From: Microcaldota archaeon
Lineage (GTDB): Archaea; Micrarchaeota; Micrarchaeia; Micrarchaeales; CABMGC01
Assembly: GCA_027314465.1 (NCBI GenBank)
Contig: DAHVAU010000002.1
Coordinates: 1-10,159 of the forward strand
Direction of reading: 5' to 3'
Length of the DNA stretch: 10,159 bases
The notes beneath the pieces are model-generated. The model was given only the letters and a program-made list of their open reading frames with translations, was not told the origin of the DNA and made no database searches. Made by a program: the position numbers and the translations under genes. Shown here piece after piece: positions 1 to 5,842 of this stretch (positions within the stretch are counted from its first letter, which is position 1; the number at the start of each line of letters is the position of its first letter).

Positions 1-61
1 CCATCTCGGCCTTCTGGTCATCCCATCTTATGGGCACTACGTTCGTCGACGCTTCAGCCAT
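1..61 (-). CDS. mtnA: N-terminus of probable methylthioribose-1-phosphate isomerase (partial)
   Basis: Only the first 20 codons are in the window; the rest lies beyond base 1. They read MAEASTNVVPIRWDDQKAEM. The ATG at 61 follows a GGTG ribosome site (69-72) with a 7-base spacer and starts 14 bases after the aldolase stop, so the two are probably co-transcribed. The Ile-Arg-Trp-Asp stretch followed by a short charged run resembles the usual N-terminus of MtnA proteins, where a conserved Trp precedes the [DN]Q..LP motif; that motif would lie outside the window. The family isomerises 5-methylthioribose-1-phosphate (or 5-deoxyribose-1-phosphate) to the ribulose form. What is seen is an open frame with a good start. 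The name is inferred from this short stretch plus the MTA phosphorylase and aldolase beside it. Other sugar-phosphate enzymes are not excluded. Confidence 0.45.
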   Translation of the reverse strand, partial: MAEASTNVVPIRWDDQKAEM

Positions 62-75
62 AGACACACACCGCG

Positions 76-690
76 CTATCTCCTTAGCATTTGCGCAATA
101 TAATACCTTTTGGCCATGTGCTCAAGCGCCTCCACCCTGCCCAGTGCCTCATGCATCGACGCCCCTATCCCAACAGTTCCGTGATTTTCCATTATCACTA
201 CAGTTGCGCCACGCTGTACCTCAGATGCAACAGCATCGGCAAGCCCTACACTGCCGGCCTTACCCCTTACCACACCCACCATGCCCACATAATACGCATA
301 CTCATCTTCGCTGGAGGCTAGAGCCTCGATTGAACCTGCGCCCCTGGCGCTTATGACTGATAATGAATAAGGAGGGTGTGGATGCACCAACGCATTGACG
401 CCCGGCATGGCCGCGTATATGCGCGTATGAACTCGGAATTCTGAGGATGGATCAGGGCCGTTTGCACGTGCCTTTGACTCGCTGCTTATTCTTACAGCAG
501 AAAGCTGTGCTATGCCTATCGATGCCTTGTCGTATCCTGCAGGAGTTATCAGCATTGTATCCGGCCCTGTTCTGGCGCTGACATTGCCGGACATGGTCGA
601 GTTCATGCCGCGCACGTAGAGCCTGTGCGCAGCGTCTATCACCGAATCTGCAGCCTTCCTATATGCAATTGCTGTGGCTAAACGGGCCAT
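76..690 (-). CDS. Class II (zinc) aldolase, fuculose-phosphate aldolase family
   Basis: A 204-residue member of the class II aldolase/adducin family, a typical length for archaeal fuculose-1-phosphate-type aldolases. Visible motifs are SGNVS at 34-38 and ITPAGYD at 48-54 (phosphate-binding loops), catalytic Glu84 in PSSEF, the zinc ligands His103 and His105 in HPHPPYS, and the third ligand His170 in MENHG. Known chemistry is retro-aldol cleavage of a ketose-1-phosphate to dihydroxyacetone phosphate and an aldehyde. With MTA phosphorylase upstream and an mtnA-like gene downstream, the likely substrate is 5-methylthioribulose-1-phosphate or 5-deoxyribulose-1-phosphate, as in the DHAP shunt. MtnB dehydratase belongs to the same superfamily and remains an alternative. 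The ATG at 690 has GGTGG (695-699) four bases upstream. The family is certain; the substrate is inferred. Confidence 0.9.
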   Translation of the reverse strand: MARLATAIAYRKAADSVIDAAHRLYVRGMNSTMSGNVSARTGPDTMLITPAGYDKASIGIAQLSAVRISSESKARANGPDPSSEFRVHTRIYAAMPGVNALVHPHPPYSLSVISARGAGSIEALASSEDEYAYYVGMVGVVRGKAGSVGLADAVASEVQRGATVVIMENHGTVGIGASMHEALGRVEALEHMAKRYYIAQMLRR

Positions 691-720
691 ATTTCCACCG
701 TAGCTGGATTAAGTTTCCGT

Positions 721-730
721 GGTATATATG
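721..730 (-). promoter_or_regulatory. TATA-like element before the aldolase gene
   Basis: The minus strand reads CATATATACC here, centred about 36 bases before the aldolase ATG. This is right for an archaeal TATA box giving a leader of about 10 bases that includes the GGTGG site. It lies in the 48-base gap after the MTA phosphorylase stop, so the aldolase may have its own promoter besides read-through. Motif and spacing only. Confidence 0.4.
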
Positions 731-738
731 CCTATGGC

Positions 739-1539
739 TCAGCCGCTCGTGGCGCCCTCAAGAGCCTTTGCGCACGCGCATGAGCGCGAAGATGCTATCT
801 TTGGCACCACGCTGCCTATCAGAGACTTTGCTTTGTCCACATTCTTTGCGAATATCTGCAGCACCTCTGACATGGTGACGGGCTTTATGTCTTCCCTGCC
901 TTCCAGCCCCGCATCGTAGTCGGTTACAAGCCCTATGCCCAGGTAGCATATCGCCTTCTCCCTTGCAAGAACTACTTCAGGATACTGCGTCATGTTGATG
1001 ACGTTTGCACCTGCAGCCCTGCCAAAATACTGTGACTCCGCCTTTGTTGAGAACCTTGGGCCGTTTATGACTGCTACAGTGCCAGTAGGTTTGAGGTCTA
1101 TGCCCATGGTCTTTGCGGCTTCTGCTGCAACACCCCTGAGATCCTCGCAGTAGGGATACGCAACGCTGACGTGGACGATCTTGCTTTCGTCGTAGAATGT
1201 GTCCGGCCTTCCGTAAGTGGCGTTTATGAACTGGTCAAATAGAAGGAAATCGCCGGGCCCGTATCTCGGATCCAGCGATCCCACTGTGCTGGTGGCGACT
1301 ATGCGCTTTACGCCCAGGTAGTCCAGTGCCTCTATGTTAGCACGATATGGGACCTTGTGCGGAGGGAATGTATGCTTTGGTCCGTGGCGGGAGAGGAACG
1401 CAACCTTCCTTCCGCCGATTGAGCCTAGACTGACTGGCCCGCTAGGCTTACCGTACTTTGTTTCCAGCTCTACCTGCTCCGGATTGTCTAGGAGGGAATA
1501 GAAACCCGATCCGCCTATTATCCCTATCTCAGCGTCCAT
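739..1539 (-). CDS. mtnP: S-methyl-5'-thioadenosine phosphorylase
   Basis: 266 residues, full length for the trimeric MTAP/PNP family, which cleaves 5'-methylthioadenosine with phosphate to adenine and methylthioribose-1-phosphate. Motifs seen: GIIGGSGF at 6-13 (phosphate loop), SRHGPKHTFPPHKVPYR at 50-66, INGPRFSTKAES at 158-169, NMTQYPEVVLARE at 182-194, and TDYD at 206-209, whose Asp residues favour an adenine base over 6-oxopurines. The C-terminus has the CXC pair Cys254/Cys256, known from thermophilic archaeal members such as Sulfolobus MTAP II. Cys131 and Cys198 have the same 67-residue spacing as a disulfide pair I recall from that enzyme. The ATG at 1539 is the natural start, just before GIIGG; the ribosome site is weak, so a very short leader is likely. 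It leads the salvage cluster. Activity on 5'-deoxyadenosine or other purine nucleosides is possible. Confidence 0.95.
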   Translation of the reverse strand: MDAEIGIIGGSGFYSLLDNPEQVELETKYGKPSGPVSLGSIGGRKVAFLSRHGPKHTFPPHKVPYRANIEALDYLGVKRIVATSTVGSLDPRYGPGDFLLFDQFINATYGRPDTFYDESKIVHVSVAYPYCEDLRGVAAEAAKTMGIDLKPTGTVAVINGPRFSTKAESQYFGRAAGANVINMTQYPEVVLAREKAICYLGIGLVTDYDAGLEGREDIKPVTMSEVLQIFAKNVDKAKSLIGSVVPKIASSRSCACAKALEGATSG

Positions 1540-1564
1540 GTTAACACTGACCTATCTTGGCGCC

Positions 1565-1575
1565 AATATTTTTAA
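1565..1575 (-). promoter_or_regulatory. TATA-like element of mtnP
   Basis: The minus strand reads TTAAAAATATT, centred about 31 bases before the mtnP ATG, in the 48-base gap after the surface-protein gene. An archaeal TATA box here would start transcription about 5 bases before the ATG, which fits the weak Shine-Dalgarno. It separates the salvage cluster from the upstream transporter operon. Confidence 0.45.
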
Positions 1576-1587
1576 TGCGCACTGGTG

Positions 1588-2274
1588 CTACCTCTTCGCC
1601 TTCTTTGCAGCCATCCTGGGCCTCAGTACCATTAGGTACACAATCGCGACTATGGCCACTATGACGATTATGGCAGGTATCCCCAGTCCTATGCTCCCAC
1701 CGCTTGACACCATTGCGTAGTAGTTCTGCGATGCAGAGTACTGCTGGCTGCTCACTCCGCTAGGCTGCGTCCACTGCTCGTATATGGTGAGCGGATACTG
1801 CCCTGCGTTTGCCTGCGAATCTACGTTGACGTAGAATGTGACGTTTGCAGATGCCCCTGGCGCTATGGAGGACACGTATGCGTTAGGAGTCACCTGCGAT
1901 ATCGGGTATATGGTCTGCAGGCTGAACGTGACTGCCTGCGCAGGCTCATTGCCAGTGTTCCTTACAGTCAGAGTCACAGGCACATACGTGGCGCCTGGAG
2001 ACAGATCCCCGCCCACTGAAGTGACGTTGAACTGCGCTATTGACTGCAGCGTTATCGGAATGGAGGCAGTCTTGTTTACAGTGGCGTTATAGTTCGCGTT
2101 CTGGTAAGATATATGCACCGGAAGAGGGTAGCTGCTAAGATAATCGTTCTTGTTTGCCGTTACAAGTACGCCAGTGGATGTTGACGCTCCTGCAGCCAGA
2201 GTACCTATGAATATCCTGGATGCAGAGCTTGCAGCAGTTATGTTAGGTGTGCTTGGCACTGAGATAGTGACGTT
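1588..2274 (-). pseudogene. C-terminal part of the interrupted COG1361-like surface protein
   Basis: This is the continuation, in the same reading frame, of the gene that stops at the TAG at 2275-2277: 228 further codons beginning NVTISVPSTPN and ending at TAG 1588-1590. It completes the third Ig-like domain, adds a fourth (beginning near QSIAQFNVTSVGG, about residue 375 of the joined protein), and ends in one membrane helix (about 493-514, GIPAIIVIVAIVAIVYLMV) and a basic tail RPRMAAKKAKR. That is a C-terminal anchor with a cytoplasmic tail. Several N-X-S/T sites suggest glycosylation. The first possible internal start is a GTG at 2259 with no Shine-Dalgarno and no signal peptide, so independent translation and export look implausible. 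It is either the dead half of a nonsense-mutated gene, half of a read-through protein, or an artefact of one wrong base. Confidence 0.85.
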
Positions 2275-2277
2275 CTA
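2275..2277 (-). other. In-frame TAG splitting the surface-protein gene
   Basis: The codons around it read GGC ATT GCA TAG AAC GTC ACT, so GSGIA stop NVTIS, with no frame change. Two other Ig units in the same protein align without a gap: NVGTDNA-T-DIIVTIP and NTGNEPA-Q-AVTFSL. The stop therefore replaces exactly one residue, which is Thr or Gln in the sister units. CAG to TAG is one transition; TAC or TAT to TAG is one transversion. Confidence 0.9.
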
Positions 2278-3168
2278 TGCAATGCCGCTGCCGATGTTCT
2301 GCACATAGAGCATCAGGGTCTGGTTCGTGCCAGGATATAGCGATGAAGGAGCTGCGCCTGCAACTCCCACGACTATGTTTGGCACTCCCAGCGATACTGT
2401 CACAGGTACGCTCTGGTTGTACGTTTTGATTGTGGAGTTGTACTGCGTCTCATAGCTCACCGTGACGGGCAGCATCGCAGTGCCCTGCTGCAACGTTGAG
2501 TTGGCAATAAGTATCGCGCTTGCCATTGCGGATCTCTGCGGACCCACAGTGCCCAGATTAAACATGGATGATCCCGCAATGCTGAAGTTGCGCGAGTTTG
2601 GTATCGTAACGATGATGTCAGTCGCGTTGTCAGTGCCTACGTTCAGCGCTGTTATGGTGACGGTTGACTGCAATCCCGGGGAGATTGCCGTCTGGGAGCT
2701 TGCAGTGAGCTTGATGTTAGGCGCGCCCCTTACGTAGAGGGTTACTGGCATCGTGGATGACGATGAGACTGGGGAATATGTTGGACCAGGCCCTGTTGTC
2801 TGGTACGTGGCTACTACATCAAGCGTGTAGGTGCCCGCATTCATGTTCCTAGGCAGGTGTATCTTGTAGGTGAACGGAACTGTGCCACCGTAAAGGCCCT
2901 CCGGTATCTGTGATATCAGGTACGTTGCTGATGGAGAGTAGTTGAGCAGAGGGTATGTGCCTTCAAGGCCCAAGTTCACCTGAGAGAGCTGGTTGACGTA
3001 CGAGTTGTACAGCTGGAATGCTAGTGTTATGTTGCCACCTGCCACTGCCGGCTGGGGGTATACTGCCAGATTTGCCAGAGAGAGCGCGTCTGACTGCGCG
3101 CCTGCCGTGGATACCATAAGGGCTAATGCCAACAGTATCGCTGCAGATAATGCGTGTTTGTGCTCCAT
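2275..3168 (-). CDS. Secreted Ig-repeat surface protein, COG1361-like, N-terminal part
   Basis: 297 codons up to an in-frame TAG. The start is the ATG at 3168, four bases after a perfect GGTGA; a TTG at 3192 would only add eight residues before it. Residues 1-24 form a signal peptide (MEHKH, hydrophobic core, cleavage probably at AGA|QS). Three beta-rich, Ser/Thr/Asn-rich Ig-like units of the CARDB/NEW3 type follow (about 29-145, 150-260, and 263 to the stop), each opening with a P-N-I-like strand and carrying an N-x-G-x motif (ALNVGTDNA, VQNIGSGIA). No cysteine is visible, and N-X-S/T sequons are frequent (for example N46, N181, N223, N244, N282). Family members are cell-surface or S-layer-like proteins without a defined reaction. 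It lies 24 bases after the ABC-2 permease, so it probably serves as that transporter's outer-face partner or substrate. With the 3' part it would be about 526 residues. Confidence 0.85.
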   Translation of the reverse strand: MEHKHALSAAILLALALMVSTAGAQSDALSLANLAVYPQPAVAGGNITLAFQLYNSYVNQLSQVNLGLEGTYPLLNYSPSATYLISQIPEGLYGGTVPFTYKIHLPRNMNAGTYTLDVVATYQTTGPGPTYSPVSSSSTMPVTLYVRGAPNIKLTASSQTAISPGLQSTVTITALNVGTDNATDIIVTIPNSRNFSIAGSSMFNLGTVGPQRSAMASAILIANSTLQQGTAMLPVTVSYETQYNSTIKTYNQSVPVTVSLGVPNIVVGVAGAAPSSLYPGTNQTLMLYVQNIGSGIA

Positions 3169-3172
3169 TTTT

Positions 3173-3177
3173 TCACC
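3173..3177 (-). promoter_or_regulatory. Ribosome binding site GGTGA deciding the surface-protein start
   Basis: The minus strand reads GGTGA, AAAA, ATG. It is complementary to the archaeal 16S rRNA 3' end and places the start at the ATG at 3168, directly before the signal peptide, rather than at the upstream in-frame TTG at 3192. Confidence 0.7.
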
Positions 3178-3192
3178 AAGTGTTATCATCAA

Positions 3193-4341
3193 TTATTCTA
3201 TCGTAGGCTTGAACGTCTTGAATGCGAGCAGTGCCAGGACTATAGTGAAGATGACCAGCACGCCCATGTCCGTTATGAGCTGGCTTGCGGATATGAACCC
3301 CTGCATTATGACTGCCCTGTTTATGTCTGTAGCGTACGTGAGAGGATCTATGGCAGATATCGATGCAAGCCACGAGGGCAGGCTTGATATCGGAGTTATG
3401 CCGCCGGAGATAAACCACAGTGGCAGGCCTACGGCCTGGGCAAATATGGTGTATGCATCGACCCTCTTGACCTTTGATGCCACTACCATGGACAGCGCAC
3501 CGAATCCCAGCCCCACTATTACAGTGACTATTATTATGTACACTATTGCCAAGATCCCCATGGACAGGGTCACTCCGAATGCCATGCCTATGAGCAGTGC
3601 GAGCATTGCGGAGATGAGGCCCTGCAGCGCCCCTGATAGCATCCTGCTGATGACTATCGCGTTCTTGTTTATCGGCGTTATCAAGAACGCCTTTATTATG
3701 CCTAGCTGTCTGTCCGACAGGTATGCGACCCCTCCGCCAAACAGCGCAGAGAACACTACGACCATGGCAAGAAGCCCGCCGGTAAGAAATGTCAGATAGC
3801 TGGACTTTGCGGAGTACAGAGCGCTTGATGCCACTGTACTTGGGGTGCTTTGTACAGGCTGCGATGGCGAACTTGGCTTTGCGCCGGCAATGGAGCTTGA
3901 TGTTGATACCCCGCCAAAATGCTCCGCGGTGGCGGTTATTGTTGGAAGCACGCCGGCTATGACTGTTGGCTGAGTGTTTGAATAGTATACCTGCACCCCT
4001 GGGACCTTTTGATTCTGGCTTGGAAAGTTAGGCAGTATGATTATTACAAGCTGCACATTGCCAAGCTGCAGCTGGTTAAGCGCAGCCTGCTCGTTTGTCA
4101 CTGACTGTATGCCCAGCACCTGTCCCGCCTCCAAGGCGTTCATGAACTGTAGCGACTGGGCATTGTTAGCGTAGTTGACTACGGATACAGGCACATTGTG
4201 CACGCTTGTGCCTATATTCCCGAAAAACACTATTATGACTAGGGGGAATATCAGGGACCTCATCACATTGGTCCTCAGATTGGCTTTGAATATTAGCAGT
4301 TCGCGCTTGAACAGCGACATTGACTCATCGACTATGTCCAT
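3193..4341 (-). CDS. ABC-2 type transporter permease
   Basis: 382 residues with the ABC-2 layout of the long-loop type: a short cytoplasmic N-terminus, helix 1 at about 29-45, a large Ser/Pro/Gln-rich extracytoplasmic domain (about 46-183), then five helices (about 184-206, 236-258, 261-284, 297-313, 357-375). The stretch DRQLGIIKAFLITPINKNAIVISR (209-232) is the conserved cytoplasmic segment between helices 2 and 3, and the LPSWLASISAIDPLTYATD region (321-339) before the last helix is also typical. It would form a homodimeric pore with the ATPase encoded just upstream, exporting a drug, lipid or glycoconjugate, or acting on surface material. The ATG at 4341 comes one base after the ATPase stop, and its GGGAGGAG ribosome site lies inside the last ATPase codons, so translation is coupled. 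The substrate cannot be read from sequence. Confidence 0.9.
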   Translation of the reverse strand: MDIVDESMSLFKRELLIFKANLRTNVMRSLIFPLVIIVFFGNIGTSVHNVPVSVVNYANNAQSLQFMNALEAGQVLGIQSVTNEQAALNQLQLGNVQLVIIILPNFPSQNQKVPGVQVYYSNTQPTVIAGVLPTITATAEHFGGVSTSSSIAGAKPSSPSQPVQSTPSTVASSALYSAKSSYLTFLTGGLLAMVVVFSALFGGGVAYLSDRQLGIIKAFLITPINKNAIVISRMLSGALQGLISAMLALLIGMAFGVTLSMGILAIVYIIIVTVIVGLGFGALSMVVASKVKRVDAYTIFAQAVGLPLWFISGGITPISSLPSWLASISAIDPLTYATDINRAVIMQGFISASQLITDMGVLVIFTIVLALLAFKTFKPTIE

Positions 4342-4342
4342 G

Positions 4343-5350
4343 TTATCTCCTCCCTCTCACGAACATGTCCGAACGCGCAGATGTGTAGCTCTCGCTTGCC
4401 GAATCGCGCATGCCTGAACCAGTAAGCTTGATGAATACGTCGTCCAGAGTCGGAAAGTGCACATTTACCGAAGATACTTCTATCTTCTTCCTGTCCAGTG
4501 CGGACAACACCTCCGTGAGTATACGCGGATCCCATTTCTCTATTACTGCATCCACCCTGTCGTCCTTCACTGTGGCGCTGACCTTGAAGTGGCTCCTTAT
4601 AACTTCTGCGCCGTGCTGCGCATGGCTGGAATCCTCGAATATCATCTCCAGCATCCTTCCTGTGCCTACCATCCTCTTCAGCTCGGATGCCGTGCCTATG
4701 GCCTTTATCTTGCCATGATCTATTATTGCTATCCTGTCGCAGAGCACATCCGCCTCCTCAAGGTACTGCGTTGTTAGTATTATGGTGACGCCTCCCTTCA
4801 CAAGATCCTTTATGTGACCCCACATGCTGACCCTGTTCTGGATGTCAAGGCCTGTGGTAGGCTCGTCTAGTATCAGCAGCTTTGGATCCTGTACCATCGC
4901 CTTTACTAGAGCCAGCCTGCGCTGCATGCCGCCGGAGAATGTACCGGCCGCCCTGTTGGAGAACTGGGTGAGCTCAGCCTCATCCAGAGCCTCCTTTATC
5001 TTCTGCGGTATCTTGTCCTTCGGGACATGGTAGAGCTGGGCAGCTATCTCCAGATTGTCATAGGCAGTGAGATCACCGTCTACCACAGTCTCCTGCGTCA
5101 TTAGGCCCATCATGGTCTTTACCTCGTTGCCATGGCCCCTTGTTATATCTATATCGTTGACCACTATAGTGCCCGAGGTGGGCTTGAGCAGACCTAAGAT
5201 CATGTTGATGGTGGTGGTCTTTCCTGCCCCGTTAGGCCCCAATATGCCGAAGATCTCACCCTCCTTTATCTCGAAGTCTATGCCGTTCACTGCCGTGAAG
5301 TCGCCGAACCTCTTCACAAGACCGCGTATCTCCAGTATGTTCTTAGCCAT
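4343..5350 (-). CDS. ABC transporter ATPase, DrrA/CcmA-like
   Basis: 335 residues. Walker A GPNGAGKTT at 38-46, Q-loop Gln86 (MTQET), signature FSGGMQ at 138-143, Walker B LLILDEP at 158-164 and D-loop TGLD at 166-169. The switch position is TTQYLEEAD at 193-201, with Gln195 where most ABC ATPases have His. The DrrA-type export ATPases commonly show this same Gln, so it marks the subfamily rather than a defect. The C-terminal extension ends in FPTLDDVFIKLTG (299-311), also usual in this subfamily. It powers the ABC-2 permease encoded directly downstream. The ATG at 5350 overlaps the end of the padR-like gene by 8 bases and follows GGGAGGAGG, indicating translational coupling within one operon. 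Confidence 0.95.
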   Translation of the reverse strand: MAKNILEIRGLVKRFGDFTAVNGIDFEIKEGEIFGILGPNGAGKTTTINMILGLLKPTSGTIVVNDIDITRGHGNEVKTMMGLMTQETVVDGDLTAYDNLEIAAQLYHVPKDKIPQKIKEALDEAELTQFSNRAAGTFSGGMQRRLALVKAMVQDPKLLILDEPTTGLDIQNRVSMWGHIKDLVKGGVTIILTTQYLEEADVLCDRIAIIDHGKIKAIGTASELKRMVGTGRMLEMIFEDSSHAQHGAEVIRSHFKVSATVKDDRVDAVIEKWDPRILTEVLSALDRKKIEVSSVNVHFPTLDDVFIKLTGSGMRDSASESYTSARSDMFVRGRR

Positions 5351-5717
5351 CGAAACCCTCCTCCCTGACCAGCCTGGTAAGAGCGACTATCATCTCGCCC
5401 AATATCTTCTCCTTGTTCTTCACCACGTTCCTGCCCTTTGCAGTCACAGTGAATACCTTCTGCACCTTGTTGCCCTTCAGTCTAGCCCTCCCTGTCATGA
5501 ACCCGTCCTTCTCAAGGCTTGATACAAGGTTGTACACGTCGTTTTTTGTTATCCCCTTGAATGCGTTGCTGCCATGTATATTTGTGGTGGTCTTCATAGT
5601 CTTGAGCAGCGCATACGGATATGTCTTGTGGCTGGAGATGTAGCTGAGTATCATTATCTTCAGTATGCCTTTCTTCATGCCGCTGTCAAGATCTGCGGCT
5701 CGTCTCTTCCCAGGCAT
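5343..5717 (-). CDS. PadR-family transcriptional regulator
   Basis: 124 residues, a normal size for a short PadR-like winged-helix protein. After a basic leader (MPGKRRAADLDSGMKKG) comes a helix-turn-helix: ILKIMILSYISSH, then YPYALLKTMK (the family's Y-G/A-Y-x-I/L segment), and KNDVYNLVSSLEKDGFMTGRAR as recognition helix and start of the wing. A wing strand follows (KVQKVFTVTAKGRNVV), then a C-terminal helix (about 99-118) for dimerisation. PadR proteins usually repress transport or detoxification genes until a ligand binds. It is the first gene of the ABC transporter operon, and an 18-base palindrome lies just upstream, so repression of its own operon is likely. The ATG at 5717 is the only reasonable start; Shine-Dalgarno complementarity is poor. 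Confidence 0.88.
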   Translation of the reverse strand: MPGKRRAADLDSGMKKGILKIMILSYISSHKTYPYALLKTMKTTTNIHGSNAFKGITKNDVYNLVSSLEKDGFMTGRARLKGNKVQKVFTVTAKGRNVVKNKEKILGEMIVALTRLVREEGFDG

Positions 5718-5725
5718 GGCGTCAC

Positions 5726-5743
5726 TAGTTTTAATTTAAACTA
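5726..5743. promoter_or_regulatory. Palindrome, probable PadR operator
   Basis: TAGTTTTAATTTAAACTA has two 9-base halves that are inverted copies with one mismatch (half-site TAGTTTWAA). It ends 9 bases before the padR ATG and lies where transcription from the TATA box at 5764-5773 should begin, so a bound dimer would block initiation. The AT-rich composition means partial symmetry could arise by chance. Confidence 0.5.
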
Positions 5744-5763
5744 ATTTGAATATACGCAGTATA

Positions 5764-5773
5764 GATATAAAAA
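5764..5773 (-). promoter_or_regulatory. TATA box of the padR-ABC transporter operon
   Basis: The minus strand reads TTTTTATATC, about 52 bases before the padR ATG. This would place the transcription start near 5744, at the edge of the palindrome. On the plus strand the same bases (TATAAAAA) look TATA-like too, so the element may have some activity both ways. Confidence 0.5.
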
Positions 5774-5806
5774 CGTTGGCCACGCTTTCGTAGCATACAC
5801 AGATGC

Positions 5807-5815
5807 AATAAAAAG
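5807..5815 (+). promoter_or_regulatory. TATA-like element of the glycosyltransferase gene
   Basis: AATAAAAAG is centred about 32 bases before the ATG at 5843, giving a leader of only a few bases. The ribosome site near the start is weak (GGATG), consistent with near-leaderless translation. Confidence 0.4.
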
Positions 5816-5842
5816 CTTTCATCCAGTAATATATCGGATGCG

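Noticed and set aside
2275..2277. TAG used as pyrrolysine or another sense codon throughout this genome
   Set aside because: TAG also ends the aldolase, glycosyltransferase, PurM-like and 63-residue frames and the 3' part of this same gene, so it acts as a normal stop here. A site-specific read-through is still possible and is kept as a finding.
2993..3799. 268-codon open frame on the plus strand
   Set aside because: It lies antisense to the 5' end of the surface-protein gene and the 3' half of the permease, both well supported by motifs and ribosome sites. Its translation shows no recognisable domain.
4925..4940. Missing switch histidine (Gln195 at 4766-4768) or otherwise altered ABC ATPase as a sign of inactivity
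   Set aside because: Gln at the switch position is normal for DrrA-like ATPases, and the Walker A, signature (encoded near this position) and Walker B motifs are intact.
5067..5522. 151-codon plus-strand frame
   Set aside because: Antisense to the Walker A half of the ABC ATPase and to the PadR gene; a shadow of GC-rich third positions.
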